64,000 nucleotides of DNA, taken from contig DFBX01000076.1 of the NCBI GenBank assembly GCA_002366795.1, positions 1-64,000 of the forward strand, written 5' to 3'. The DNA comes from Rhodobacteraceae bacterium UBA3069. GTDB taxonomy: Bacteria; Pseudomonadota; Alphaproteobacteria; Rhodobacterales; Rhodobacteraceae. Under the pieces are notes generated by a model that saw nothing but the letters and a program-made list of their open reading frames with translations, ran no database searches and was not told the DNA's origin. Shown in pieces: positions 50,120-58,638 of this stretch. A program made the position numbers and the translations under genes. Numbering within the stretch: position 1 is the first letter of the stretch; every line of letters starts with the position of its first letter.

Positions 50120-51508
50120 ATGGACCAGTCAAACCGTTACGCCCGTCTTGACCTGAAAGAGGAAGACCTGATCGCAGGTGGCAAGCATGTGCTTGTCGCC
50201 TACATCATGAAACCGAAAGCAGGCTTTGACGGATACCTGGCCACGGCGGCCCACTTCGCAGCAGAAAGCTCCACCGGAACCAATGTGGACGTGTCCACGA
50301 CAGACGATTTCACCCGCGGCGTCGATGCCCTTGTCTATGAGATCGACGAAGCGAAGGAGGTCATGAAAATCGCCTATCCGGTGGAGCTGTTCGACCGCAA
50401 CATTACGGACGGGCGTGCGATGATCTGTTCGTTCCTGACGCTGGCGATCGGCAATAACCAAGGCATGGGCGATGTCGAATATGCCAAGATGCACGATTTC
50501 TACGTGCCACCCGAATTCCTGCGCCTGTTCGACGGGCCGTCCACCACGATCGCCGATATGTGGCGCGTGCTGGGACGCCCGCATGTCGATGGCGGGTTCA
50601 TCGTCGGCACCATCATCAAGCCGAAACTGGGCCTGCGCCCGCAGCCCTTTGCCGATGCCTGCTATGATTTCTGGCTGGGTGGCGATTTCATCAAAAATGA
50701 CGAACCGCAGGGCAACCAGCTGTTCGCGCCGATGAAGGAAACCATGCCGCTGGTCGCCGACGCGATGAAACGCGCGCAGGACGCCACCGGAGAGGCAAAG
50801 CTGTTTTCCGCCAATATCACCGCCGACGATCCGTTCGAAATGATCGCGCGCGGCGAGTATATCCTTGAAACCTTTAAGGATAATGCCGATCACGTCGCGT
50901 TTCTGGTCGATGGCTACGTGACCGGCCCGGCCGCCATCACCACCGCCCGCCGCCAGTTTCCGCGCCAGTATCTGCACTATCACCGTGCGGGCCACGGGGC
51001 TGTAACCTCGCCCCAATCGATGCGCGGTTACACCGCTTTCGTTCTGTCGAAAATGGCGCGGATGCAGGGTGCGTCGGGCATCCACACCGGCACCATGGGT
51101 TTCGGCAAGATGGAAGGCGAAAATGCCGACAAGCTGATGGCCTACATGATCACCGACGACAGTGCCGACGGGCCGTTCTATCATCAGGAATGGGCGGGCA
51201 TGAACCCGACCACGCCGATCATCTCGGGCGGGATGAACGCGCTGCGGATGCCCGGTTTCTTCCAGAACCTCGGTCATTCCAACCTTGTGTTGACCGCTGG
51301 CGGGGGCTCTTTCGGGCATATTGATGGTGCTGCGGCTGGGGCCACGTCCCTGCGTCAGGCCGAACAGTGCTGGAAAGAGGGCGCAGACCCGCTGGAATTC
51401 GCCAAGGATCACAAGGAGTTCGCCCGCGCCTTCGAAAGCTTCCCCGGCGACGCGGACAAAATTTACCCCGGCTGGCGCGAAGCCCTTCGCATCAACTCGG
51501 CCGCGTAA
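50120..51508 (+). CDS. cbbM: ribulose-1,5-bisphosphate carboxylase/oxygenase, form II
   Basis: This 462-residue form II RuBisCO large subunit fixes CO2 onto ribulose-1,5-bisphosphate without a small subunit. The catalytic Lys is in GTIIKPKLGLRPQPF (about 163-178) and the carbamylated Lys with metal ligands is in GGDFIKNDEPQGNQ (about 187-200). Other active-site blocks are HYHRAGHGAVTSPQS, GASGIHTGTMGFGKMEGE and ISGGMNALRMPG. The N-terminal two-thirds is nearly collinear with the Rhodospirillum rubrum enzyme. GGAG precedes the ATG. No cbbLS or form I activase (cbbX) gene lies in the window. Confidence 0.97.
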   Translation: MDQSNRYARLDLKEEDLIAGGKHVLVAYIMKPKAGFDGYLATAAHFAAESSTGTNVDVSTTDDFTRGVDALVYEIDEAKEVMKIAYPVELFDRNITDGRAMICSFLTLAIGNNQGMGDVEYAKMHDFYVPPEFLRLFDGPSTTIADMWRVLGRPHVDGGFIVGTIIKPKLGLRPQPFADACYDFWLGGDFIKNDEPQGNQLFAPMKETMPLVADAMKRAQDATGEAKLFSANITADDPFEMIARGEYILETFKDNADHVAFLVDGYVTGPAAITTARRQFPRQYLHYHRAGHGAVTSPQSMRGYTAFVLSKMARMQGASGIHTGTMGFGKMEGENADKLMAYMITDDSADGPFYHQEWAGMNPTTPIISGGMNALRMPGFFQNLGHSNLVLTAGGGSFGHIDGAAAGATSLRQAEQCWKEGADPLEFAKDHKEFARAFESFPGDADKIYPGWREALRINSAA

Positions 51509-51560
51509 TATATGGGGGGTGCGGGATGGCCCGCGCCCCCTGCACAAACAGGAGAGATCC

Positions 51561-52244
51561 ATGTCCTTCGACCGTTCCATCAAGATCGCCCCGTCGATCC
51601 TTTCCGCCGATTTCGCCAATTTTGGTCAAGAAATTCAATGTATTGAGGCGCAGGGATGCGACTGGGTGCATGTGGATGTGATGGACGGGCATTTCGTGCC
51701 GAACCTCACCTTCGGCCCGCCCTTGGTGGCCGCGATCCGGCCCCATGTGAAAACCGTGATGGACGTCCACTTGATGATTTCCCCGGTAGATCAATACATT
51801 GACGCCTATGCGCAGGCTGGTGCCGATGTGATCACCGCCCATTATGAGGCGACGCCGCATATCCACCGCACCATGCAGGCGATCCGCGCGGCGGGCTGCA
51901 AGGCCGGTCTGGCGCTGAACCCGGCCACCCCGGCAGAGGTGTGTGAATACCTGCTGGATATGGTTGACCTGATCTGCGTGATGACCGTGAACCCCGGCTT
52001 TGGCGGGCAAAAGTTCATTCATTCCCAGATAGATAAGGTAAAAAGGCTGCGCGCCATGATCGGTGATCGCCCGATCCATATCGAGATTGACGGCGGTGTT
52101 ACCCCCGAAACCGCACCGCTGGTCGCGGCGGCAGGCGCCGATGTGCTGGTCGCAGGGTCGGCCGTGTTCAAGGGTGGTTCGGTTCAGAAACCCGCGCCCT
52201 ATGGCGAGAATATCCGCGCGATACGAGCTGCCGCGCAGGCTTAA
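51561..52244 (+). CDS. cbbE: ribulose-phosphate 3-epimerase
   Basis: The 227-residue TIM-barrel epimerase interconverts xylulose- and ribulose-5-phosphate. IAPSILSADFANFGQEI, DWVHVDVMDGHFVPNLTFGPPLV (metal ligands), VMTVNPGFGGQKFI and IEIDGGVTPE are the family blocks. The ATG at 51561 follows GGAGAGATCC; a longer in-frame opening upstream lies inside cbbM and is not used. Gene order cbbM-cbbE-cbbZ-cbbY regenerates substrates and removes by-products of RuBisCO. Confidence 0.95.
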   Translation: MSFDRSIKIAPSILSADFANFGQEIQCIEAQGCDWVHVDVMDGHFVPNLTFGPPLVAAIRPHVKTVMDVHLMISPVDQYIDAYAQAGADVITAHYEATPHIHRTMQAIRAAGCKAGLALNPATPAEVCEYLLDMVDLICVMTVNPGFGGQKFIHSQIDKVKRLRAMIGDRPIHIEIDGGVTPETAPLVAAAGADVLVAGSAVFKGGSVQKPAPYGENIRAIRAAAQA

Positions 52245-52303
52245 GGTTTTGACTAAGAACGGAAAATTAACGCGGGTCAGCCCGCGAACAAGGAAGGTTT
52301 GCG

Positions 52304-52948
52304 ATGAAAACGGTGGTTTTTGATCTAGACGGAACGCTGATCGACTCAGCCCCCGGCATCCGCGCGGCGGTCAATAAAATGCTGGAGGGTCAGGGGCTTG
52401 CGCCGCTTGATCTGGCGACCGTGACATCATTTATCGGCCATGGCCTGCCAAAGCTGGTCGCACGTGTGATCGGCCATGTCGGGCTGGATGTGGCCTGCCA
52501 GGATGCGCTGACAGCGGAAACGCTGGCGCTGTATAACGCCGATCCGGTGTTTGAAACTGTGCTATATCCCGGTGTCGAGGGAACTCTCAAGCATCTGAAA
52601 AAAAACGGTTTTCGCATCGGGCTTTGCACCAACAAGCCGCTGACCGCGACGCTGGAAATCATCGGGCCGATGGGACTGGACGGGTTTCTGGATGAAATCG
52701 TGGGGGGCGATAGCCTTTCGGTGAAAAAGCCCGACCCGGCCCCGCTGATCGAGACATTTGAACGGCTTGGCGCGCGTGGGCCTTACGTGGGCGACAGCGA
52801 GGTAGACGCCGAAACCGCACATCGTGCAGACACGGATTTTGCCCTGTTCACAGGAGGTTACCGTAAAACCCCGATCAACGAACTTCCCCACAAATACGCA
52901 TTTTCCCATTTCGACGAGTTGACCCAATACATGGAGGCCGCACTGTGA
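52304..52948 (+). CDS. cbbZ: phosphoglycolate phosphatase
   Basis: The 214-residue HAD-superfamily phosphatase has the nucleophile motif VVFDLDGTLIDSAPGIRAAVN (slightly over 20 residues in all, residues 4-24), the Lys motif GDSLSVKKPDP, and the Asp motif YVGDSEVDAETAHRADTDFA. It removes 2-phosphoglycolate formed by RuBisCO oxygenation. GGAAGG precedes the ATG. Its stop overlaps the GTG start of cbbY by 4 bases. Confidence 0.93.
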   Translation: MKTVVFDLDGTLIDSAPGIRAAVNKMLEGQGLAPLDLATVTSFIGHGLPKLVARVIGHVGLDVACQDALTAETLALYNADPVFETVLYPGVEGTLKHLKKNGFRIGLCTNKPLTATLEIIGPMGLDGFLDEIVGGDSLSVKKPDPAPLIETFERLGARGPYVGDSEVDAETAHRADTDFALFTGGYRKTPINELPHKYAFSHFDELTQYMEAAL

Positions 52949-53637
52949 TCACAGCCCTGATATTCGACGTGGATGGCACGCTTGCCGAAACCGAAGAGGC
53001 GCACCGCGCCGCGTTCAACGCCACTTTCGATGCCTGGGGTCTGGGCTGGCACTGGACCCGCGACCACTACGCCGAGCTTTTGAAAACCACCGGCGGTAAA
53101 GAACGCGTGCGCCGGTTTCAGACCGATTTGGCGGCAAATGCCCGCCGCCTGTCCGGTGATGAAATCGCCGCATTCCATGCCGAAAAAACAAAAGCTTACG
53201 CCGATATCCTGGGCCGCGGAGAACTGACCCTGCGCGCTGGCGTTAAGGATTTGGTGGCCACCGCACGGAACGAAGGGTTAACGCTGGCCATCGCGACCAC
53301 GACCAACACCCCGAACGTGGATGCGCTGTGCCAGTGCTGCTGGGGCACACCCGCCACCGAGGTGTTCGACGTGATCGCCGCAGGCGACATGGTGCAGGCC
53401 AAGAAACCCGCGCCGGACGTGTTTTTGCTGGCCCTTGAAAAGGAAAATATCAAGCCGGATCAAGCCATTGCATTCGAAGACAGCCGCAATGGTCTGTTGT
53501 CTGCAAAGGGCGCGCACCTGCGCACCGTGGTTACGCCCTCGGCCTATACGCAGGCCGATGATTTCAGCGAAGCCGACCAAGTGGTCCCGACGTTGGAGGG
53601 TTGGCACTGGTCCCGCATGGCGGAAATAGTGGGCTAA
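52945..53637 (+). CDS. cbbY: CbbY-type HAD phosphatase
   Basis: The 230-residue HAD hydrolase of the CbbY family dephosphorylates the RuBisCO misfire inhibitor xylulose-1,5-bisphosphate. Motif I is LIFDVDGTLAETEEAHRAAFN, the cap has YAELLKTTGGKERVRRF, and motifs III-IV are KKPAPDVFLLALE and IAFEDSRNGLLSAKGA. It starts at GTG after GGAGGCCGCACT. It is the last gene of the cbb operon; the following 176 bases have only a weak inverted repeat (around 53653-53686), so the terminator is uncertain. Confidence 0.93.
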   Translation: MITALIFDVDGTLAETEEAHRAAFNATFDAWGLGWHWTRDHYAELLKTTGGKERVRRFQTDLAANARRLSGDEIAAFHAEKTKAYADILGRGELTLRAGVKDLVATARNEGLTLAIATTTNTPNVDALCQCCWGTPATEVFDVIAAGDMVQAKKPAPDVFLLALEKENIKPDQAIAFEDSRNGLLSAKGAHLRTVVTPSAYTQADDFSEADQVVPTLEGWHWSRMAEIVG

Positions 53638-53813
53638 CGGGAGCATCCGCTTCCATGGATTCGGTAAAACCCCCCCTTGATCCATGAAAGTTAACCATTC
53701 TTGCCGACTGGTTAATGTTTCACCGCGCGCAGGGTCAAAATAAATCACTTGGGGCCGAAGGGGCTTGGAACCCGCCCACACCCGCCGCATAGTCGGACGG
53801 ATGGAGGTGCGGC

Positions 53814-55097
53814 ATGGAACTGGCTGACAGATTGATGGCGGAAATCGAGGCGCGGCAGGGTGACCTGATCGCGCTGACGCAAGACCTGATCCGCATCCCG
53901 ACGCTGAATCCGCCCGGAGACAACTATCTTGAAATCTGCGCCTATCTTGAGACGCGGTTGAAGGCCAAGGGGTTCGACGTGACTATGGTGCGCGCGGAAG
54001 GTGCCGCCGGTGACAGCGACCGTTACCCGCGCTGGAACGTGATCGCGCGGCGGACAGGTGCGCACAAGGGCGATTGCGTGCATTTCAACAGCCATATCGA
54101 CGTGGTCGAGGTCGGGCGCGGCTGGACGGTGGACCCGTTCGGTGGCGAATTGAAGGACGGCAAGATTTACGGGCGCGGCGCCTGCGACATGAAGGGTGGT
54201 CTTGCCGCCTCGATCATCGCGACCGAAGTGTTCTGCGACCTGGTGCCGGATTTCGCCGGCGCGGTGGAAATCAGCGGCACGGCGGACGAGGAATCCGGCG
54301 GCTTCGGCGGGGTGGCCTACCTGGCCGAAAAGGGCTGGTTCAACCCCGACCGTGTGCAGCATGTCATTATTCCCGAGCCGCTGAACAAGGACCGCATCTG
54401 TCTTGGCCACCGCGGCGTATGGTGGGCGGAAATCGAAACCCACGGGGAAATTGCCCATGGTTCGATGCCGTTTCTTGGCGATTGCGCGGTGCGGCACATG
54501 GGTGCCGTGATGCACAAGATGGAGGAAACCCTGTTCCCCGCCCTTGCACGAAAACGCACCGAAATGCCTGTGGTACCCGAAGGGGCCAAGCAATCGACGC
54601 TGAACATCAACTCTATCCACGGCGGAGAGGCAGAGCGCCCCGTTGACTACACCGGAATGCCCGCCCCCTGCGTGCCCGACAGCTGCCGCATGATCATCGA
54701 CCGCCGCTTTCTAATTGAAGAAAACATCGACGAGGTCCGCGAAGAAGTGCTTGGCCTGCTGCGCGACCTGGCCGAAAAGCGCGAGAACTTCCGCTATGAC
54801 GTGCGCGAACTGTTCCGCGTGCTGCCCACCATGACTGAAAAAGACGCACCCGTGGTGACCACGGTGGCCGATGCGATCGGGCAGGTGATGGGCAAGGTGC
54901 CAGAATATGTCGTCTCGCCCGGCACCTACGACCAGAAACATATCGACCGGATCGGCAAGCTGCAGAACTGTATCGCTTACGGCCCCGGTATCTTGGACCT
55001 GGCGCATAAGCCCGACGAATACGTGGGTGTGGAAGATATGCTGGACAGTGCCAAGGTTATGGCGCGCGCGCTGCTTGAACTCTGCCCCGCGCCCTGA
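53814..55097 (+). CDS. M20 family metallopeptidase/amidohydrolase
   Basis: This 427-residue dinuclear zinc hydrolase is of the acetylornithine deacetylase/succinyl-diaminopimelate desuccinylase group. The metal ligands lie in FNSHIDVVEVG (about 90-100), YGRGACDMKGGLA, and the general base pair in TADEESGG (about 158-165), with a late His segment YDQKHIDRIG. It probably cleaves an N-acyl amino acid or carbamate. GGAGGTGCGGC precedes the ATG. It is monocistronic between cbbY and the convergent pan genes; no argE or dapE partner adjoins it. Confidence 0.85.
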   Translation: MELADRLMAEIEARQGDLIALTQDLIRIPTLNPPGDNYLEICAYLETRLKAKGFDVTMVRAEGAAGDSDRYPRWNVIARRTGAHKGDCVHFNSHIDVVEVGRGWTVDPFGGELKDGKIYGRGACDMKGGLAASIIATEVFCDLVPDFAGAVEISGTADEESGGFGGVAYLAEKGWFNPDRVQHVIIPEPLNKDRICLGHRGVWWAEIETHGEIAHGSMPFLGDCAVRHMGAVMHKMEETLFPALARKRTEMPVVPEGAKQSTLNINSIHGGEAERPVDYTGMPAPCVPDSCRMIIDRRFLIEENIDEVREEVLGLLRDLAEKRENFRYDVRELFRVLPTMTEKDAPVVTTVADAIGQVMGKVPEYVVSPGTYDQKHIDRIGKLQNCIAYGPGILDLAHKPDEYVGVEDMLDSAKVMARALLELCPAP

Positions 55098-55104
55098 GCC
55101 AATA

Positions 55105-55130
55105 GCCTTTCATTGTTCTGAAAATACCGT
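55105..55130 (-). repeat. dispersed intergenic repeat, copy C
   Basis: On the minus strand it reads GGTATTTTCAGAACAATGAA and continues AGG. It agrees with copy D (63209-63236) at all but one or two positions, and with the 3' part of copies A and B. Confidence 0.7.
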
Positions 55131-55137
55131 GGGGAGC

Positions 55138-55157
55138 GCGAGGGGCTAGCCCCTCGC
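55138..55157. terminator. hairpin between the M20 hydrolase and panC
   Basis: GCGAGGGG-CTAG-CCCCTCGC is a perfect 20-base palindrome in the convergent intergenic gap. It is a plausible shared terminator, though no long T run follows on either strand. Confidence 0.6.
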
Positions 55158-55170
55158 TTGCGCCGGCGCA

Positions 55171-56013
55171 TCACACTGCAATGTTGTCGATCAGGCGGAT
55201 ACCGGCCAGCCATGCGGCGGCGAAAAGGCGGCATTCGCCGGTCAGCTTGTCATGCTGGATCAGGGACGCGGCATCGCGCAGGTCAAGGTATTCGATCTCG
55301 GTAAACCCTGCCGCTTTCAGGCGTTTCTCGGCATCGGGCATCAGCGCGGACATGGACCCGCCCGCGCGCAGGGCCTCGGCCATGTCCTCCATCACCTCGG
55401 CCAGTTTGGGGGCGTGGATGCGGGCGCGGTCGGACAAAAGCAGGTTGCGCGAGGACATGGCAAGCCCGTCTTCCTCGCGGATGGTGAGGCAGCCGATAAC
55501 CTCGATATCAATGTCCAGATCGCGGGCCATGCGGGTGACGACCTGCAATTGCTGCCAGTCCTTCTGCCCGAAATAGGCCCGATCCGCCGCGGTTTGGCCG
55601 AACAGCTTGGCGACCACCGTCGCCACCCCGTCGAAATGCCCCGGACGGTGCGCGCCACACAGCACGTCAGTCAGGCCGGACACGGACACATTGGTGGCAA
55701 AGCCGTCCGGGTACATCTGTTCGCCATCCGGCACATAGATCACGTCCACCCCGATGGGGGCCAGTTTCTTGGCATCCTCATGTTCGGTGCGGGGATAGTT
55801 TTTCAGGTCATCGGGATTGTTGAACTGCTTGGGGTTCACGAAAATCGTGACGATCACGCGGTCGCAATCGGCCCGGGCGGCCCGTGCAAGCGACAGATGA
55901 CCCTGATGCAGCGCGCCCATGGTGGGTACAACGCCGATGGTTGCGCCCTCGCGGTGCCATTGCCGCGTCAGGGCGCGCAATTCGGGCAAGGTGCGGATGA
56001 TCGGCGCGCTCAT
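55171..56013 (-). CDS. panC: pantothenate synthetase (pantoate-beta-alanine ligase)
   Basis: The 280-residue enzyme joins pantoate and beta-alanine to make pantothenate. The HIGH-like ATP motif is GVVPTMGALHQGHLSLARAAR (residues about 28-48), with further blocks IFVNPKQFNNPDDLKNYPR, FGQKDWQQLQVVTRMARD, and GLAMSSRNLLLSD. It overlaps panB by 4 bases at an ATGA junction, so panBC form an operon. Confidence 0.95.
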   Translation of the reverse strand: MSAPIIRTLPELRALTRQWHREGATIGVVPTMGALHQGHLSLARAARADCDRVIVTIFVNPKQFNNPDDLKNYPRTEHEDAKKLAPIGVDVIYVPDGEQMYPDGFATNVSVSGLTDVLCGAHRPGHFDGVATVVAKLFGQTAADRAYFGQKDWQQLQVVTRMARDLDIDIEVIGCLTIREEDGLAMSSRNLLLSDRARIHAPKLAEVMEDMAEALRAGGSMSALMPDAEKRLKAAGFTEIEYLDLRDAASLIQHDKLTGECRLFAAAWLAGIRLIDNIAV

Positions 56014-56849
56014 TTGCCGGTGCCTTTGGCGGGCGCTTCGGCGCTGAACGTGTGTTCGGGGGCGGGGAAGGTGCGGGCGCGTACCTCTGCCGCGTAATCG
56101 GCAATGGCGGCTGTGCCATCCGCGCCCAGTGCCGCGTAGCGTTTCACGAATTTCGGTTTGAAGGCGGTGAACAGGCCCAGCATGTCATCAACCACAAGGA
56201 TCTGCCCGTCGCAGCCTGCGCCCGCGCCGATGCCGATGGTGGGGATGGGCAGGTCAGCGGTGATCTGGTCGGCCAGGTCTGCGGGGACTTTTTCCAGCAC
56301 CACGGCGAATGCGCCCGCCTCCGATACGGCGCGTGCATCGGCCATCAGGGCTGCGGCCGCGTCGCCGCGCCCCTGCACCTTGTAGCCGCCGATCGTGTTG
56401 ATCGACTGCGGTGTCAGCCCGACATGGGCCATGACCGGAATGCCGCGCGCGACCAGAAAGGCGATGGTTTCCGCCATGTGCTGCCCGCCTTCAAGCTTAA
56501 CCGCGCCTGCGCCGGTTTCGGCCATGATGCGGGCGGCGTTGCGGAACGCCTGCTGCGGCGATTCCTCGTAAGAGCCGAAGGGCATGTCCACCACCATCAT
56601 CGCGGATTTCAGCCCGCGCGCCACGGCGCGGCCATGCATCACCATCATGTCCATGGTCACGCCAAGGGTCGATGGCAACCCGTGCAGCACCATGCCGACG
56701 CTGTCACCGACCAGCACGAAATCGCATTCCGCGTCCATCATCTGCGCCATGGGCGTGGTGTAGGCGGTCAGCGATACGATGGGGGTATGCCCCTTCATGG
56801 CGCGGATGTCATCGGGCAGGGGGGCGGTTTTGTGTGCGGTGGCGCTCAC
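56010..56849 (-). CDS. panB: 3-methyl-2-oxobutanoate hydroxymethyltransferase
   Basis: The 279-residue TIM-barrel enzyme makes ketopantoate from 2-oxoisovalerate, the first committed step to pantothenate. Motifs include VSLTAYTTPMAQMMDAECDFVLVGDSVGMVLHG (about 26-58), GAGAVKLEGG, MAHVGLTPQSINTIGGYKVQGR, and IPTIGIGAGAGCDGQILVVDDMLGL. It starts at GTG behind GGAGGACACTC. It is divergent from the peptide-type transporter. Confidence 0.95.
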   Translation of the reverse strand: MSATAHKTAPLPDDIRAMKGHTPIVSLTAYTTPMAQMMDAECDFVLVGDSVGMVLHGLPSTLGVTMDMMVMHGRAVARGLKSAMMVVDMPFGSYEESPQQAFRNAARIMAETGAGAVKLEGGQHMAETIAFLVARGIPVMAHVGLTPQSINTIGGYKVQGRGDAAAALMADARAVSEAGAFAVVLEKVPADLADQITADLPIPTIGIGAGAGCDGQILVVDDMLGLFTAFKPKFVKRYAALGADGTAAIADYAAEVRARTFPAPEHTFSAEAPAKGTGK

Positions 56850-57039
56850 GAGTGTCCTCCATCAGGGCGTCACGGGATTGCTGCGGTGCAGCGCATTGGC
56901 GATTGGGTAACAATATTGCGCCGCCGCGTCCAGAAATATCGTTTTTGATCCGCGCTTGATTACGCGGCGTTTTGGGGCAAGGTTAATGCTCAGGAGTCGG
57001 GCGGCGGGGTGCCAGCCCGGCAAAACGGGAGAAACACTC

Positions 57040-58524
57040 ATGTTTTCCAAATGGATGAGCCGCGCGACACTTGGTGCGCTGACCTTGGCAGCAACGATGG
57101 GGATCGCATCGGCGAAAAGCACGATCACCGTTGGGATGCAGCTGGAACCGCCGCACCTTGACCCGACCTCGGCCGCGGCGGGGGCGATTGATTCCGTGCT
57201 ATATGCCAATGTGTTCGAAGGGCTGACGCGGTTCGGGCCGGACGGGTCGGTGAACCCCGGCCTGGCGGAAAGCTGGGAGATTTCCGAGGATGGCCTGACC
57301 TATACGTTCAAGCTGCGCGAGGGTGTGAAGTTTCACGACGGCACCGATATGAACGCCGAGGATGTGAAATTTTCGCTGGACCGCGCGCGGGCCGAGGATT
57401 CGGTGAACGCACAGAAGGCGCTGTTCGAAGGTATCAAGGATATCGAGGTGGTGGACCCGCTGACCGTAAAGGTCACGCTGTCCAAGCCGAACGGGTCGTT
57501 CCTGTTCAATATGGCATGGGGCGACGCGGTGATCGTCGCGCCCGAAAGCATTGACGGCATCAAGGAAAAGCCGGTCGGCACTGGGGCGTTTGTCTTTGAA
57601 AGCTGGCTGCAGGGTGACCGGATCGAGCTGGCCAAAAATGCCGAATACTGGGGCGAGCCTGCCAAGCTGGAGCATGTGACTTTCAAGTTCATTTCCGACC
57701 CGACGGCGGCTTTTGCATCGGTCATGGCCGAGGATGTGGACGTTTTTACCGCCTTTCCCGCGCCGGAAAACCTGCCCCAATTCGAAGCCGATCCGCGGTT
57801 CCAGGTGCTGGTCGGTTCGACCGAGGGCGAGACAATCCTTTCGACCAACAACAAGATGCCGCCCTTTGACAATGTAAAGGTGCGCGAGGCGCTGGCCCAT
57901 GCGATTGACCGTCAGGCCATCATCGACGGGGCGATGTTCGGATATGGCACCCCCATCGGCACCCATTTTGCGCCGCATAACCCCGATTATGTCGATCTGA
58001 CCGGGATGAACGCATATGACCCAGAAAAGGCAAAGGCCCTGCTGGCCGAGGCGGGATACCCCGACGGGTTCAAGACCACGCTGAAGCTGCCGCCGCCGTC
58101 CTATGCGCGGCGCGGCGGAGAGATCATCGCGGCACAACTGGCCGCCGTGGGGATCGAGGCCGAGATCACCAATATGGAATGGGGTCTGTGGCTGGAACTG
58201 GTGTTTTCCAACAAGGATTACGGGCTGACCATCGTCAGCCATACCGAGCCGATGGACATCGGGATTTACGCCCGCCCCGATTACTATTTCCAGTATGACA
58301 GCGCCGAGGCGCAGGGGTTGATGGCAAAGCTGTCGGAAACCACCGATCCTGCCGCACGGTCCGGTATTCTGAAGGAAATGCAGGAACTGATCGCTAAGGA
58401 CTATGTGAACGGTTACCTGTTCCAACTTGCGGCTTTGACCGTGGCCAAGGCCGGTGTTCAGGGCCTGTGGGCCAACGCGCCGACGCAGGCGACCGATCTG
58501 ACGGCGGTCAGCTGGGTGGATTGA
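57040..58524 (+). CDS. ABC transporter, oligopeptide/dipeptide-type periplasmic binding protein
   Basis: This 494-residue class II (SBP_bac_5) binding protein has a signal peptide (MFSKWMSRATLGALTLAATMGIASA), then ITVGMQLEPPHLDPTSAAAGAIDSVLYANVFEGLTRFGPDG, LAESWEISEDGLTYTFKLREGVKFHDGT and VKVREALAHAIDRQAIIDG. The ATG at 57040 has GGGAG upstream; a longer in-frame opening at 56956 encodes no signal peptide. The ligand may be a peptide, an opine or another solute of this broad family. Confidence 0.9.
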   Translation: MFSKWMSRATLGALTLAATMGIASAKSTITVGMQLEPPHLDPTSAAAGAIDSVLYANVFEGLTRFGPDGSVNPGLAESWEISEDGLTYTFKLREGVKFHDGTDMNAEDVKFSLDRARAEDSVNAQKALFEGIKDIEVVDPLTVKVTLSKPNGSFLFNMAWGDAVIVAPESIDGIKEKPVGTGAFVFESWLQGDRIELAKNAEYWGEPAKLEHVTFKFISDPTAAFASVMAEDVDVFTAFPAPENLPQFEADPRFQVLVGSTEGETILSTNNKMPPFDNVKVREALAHAIDRQAIIDGAMFGYGTPIGTHFAPHNPDYVDLTGMNAYDPEKAKALLAEAGYPDGFKTTLKLPPPSYARRGGEIIAAQLAAVGIEAEITNMEWGLWLELVFSNKDYGLTIVSHTEPMDIGIYARPDYYFQYDSAEAQGLMAKLSETTDPAARSGILKEMQELIAKDYVNGYLFQLAALTVAKAGVQGLWANAPTQATDLTAVSWVD

Positions 58525-58558
58525 GACCTTGCCGGGGATGTGTGTGGAGAGCGTGGAA

Positions 58559-58592
58559 GCCTCCGGCGGAAGTATTTAGAGAACAATGAAAG
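58559..58592 (+). repeat. dispersed intergenic repeat, copy B
   Basis: GCCTCCGGCGGAAGTATTT followed by AGAGAACAATGAAAGC. It lies between the binding-protein gene and the permease genes of the same operon, and matches copy A strongly. Confidence 0.75.
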
Positions 58593-58638
58593 CAGGGGCG
58601 GCGCAGACGTGTCGCCCTTTGCGGTATAGCGGGGGCAA

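Noticed and set aside
50129..51619. 496-codon minus-strand open frame opposite cbbM
   Set aside because: RuBisCO is unmistakable on the other strand; the antisense product has no recognisable features.
53640..53813. Terminator or regulatory RNA after cbbY
   Set aside because: Only a weak CATGGAT...ATCCATG inverted repeat with a long interior was seen, with no T run; not strong enough to annotate.
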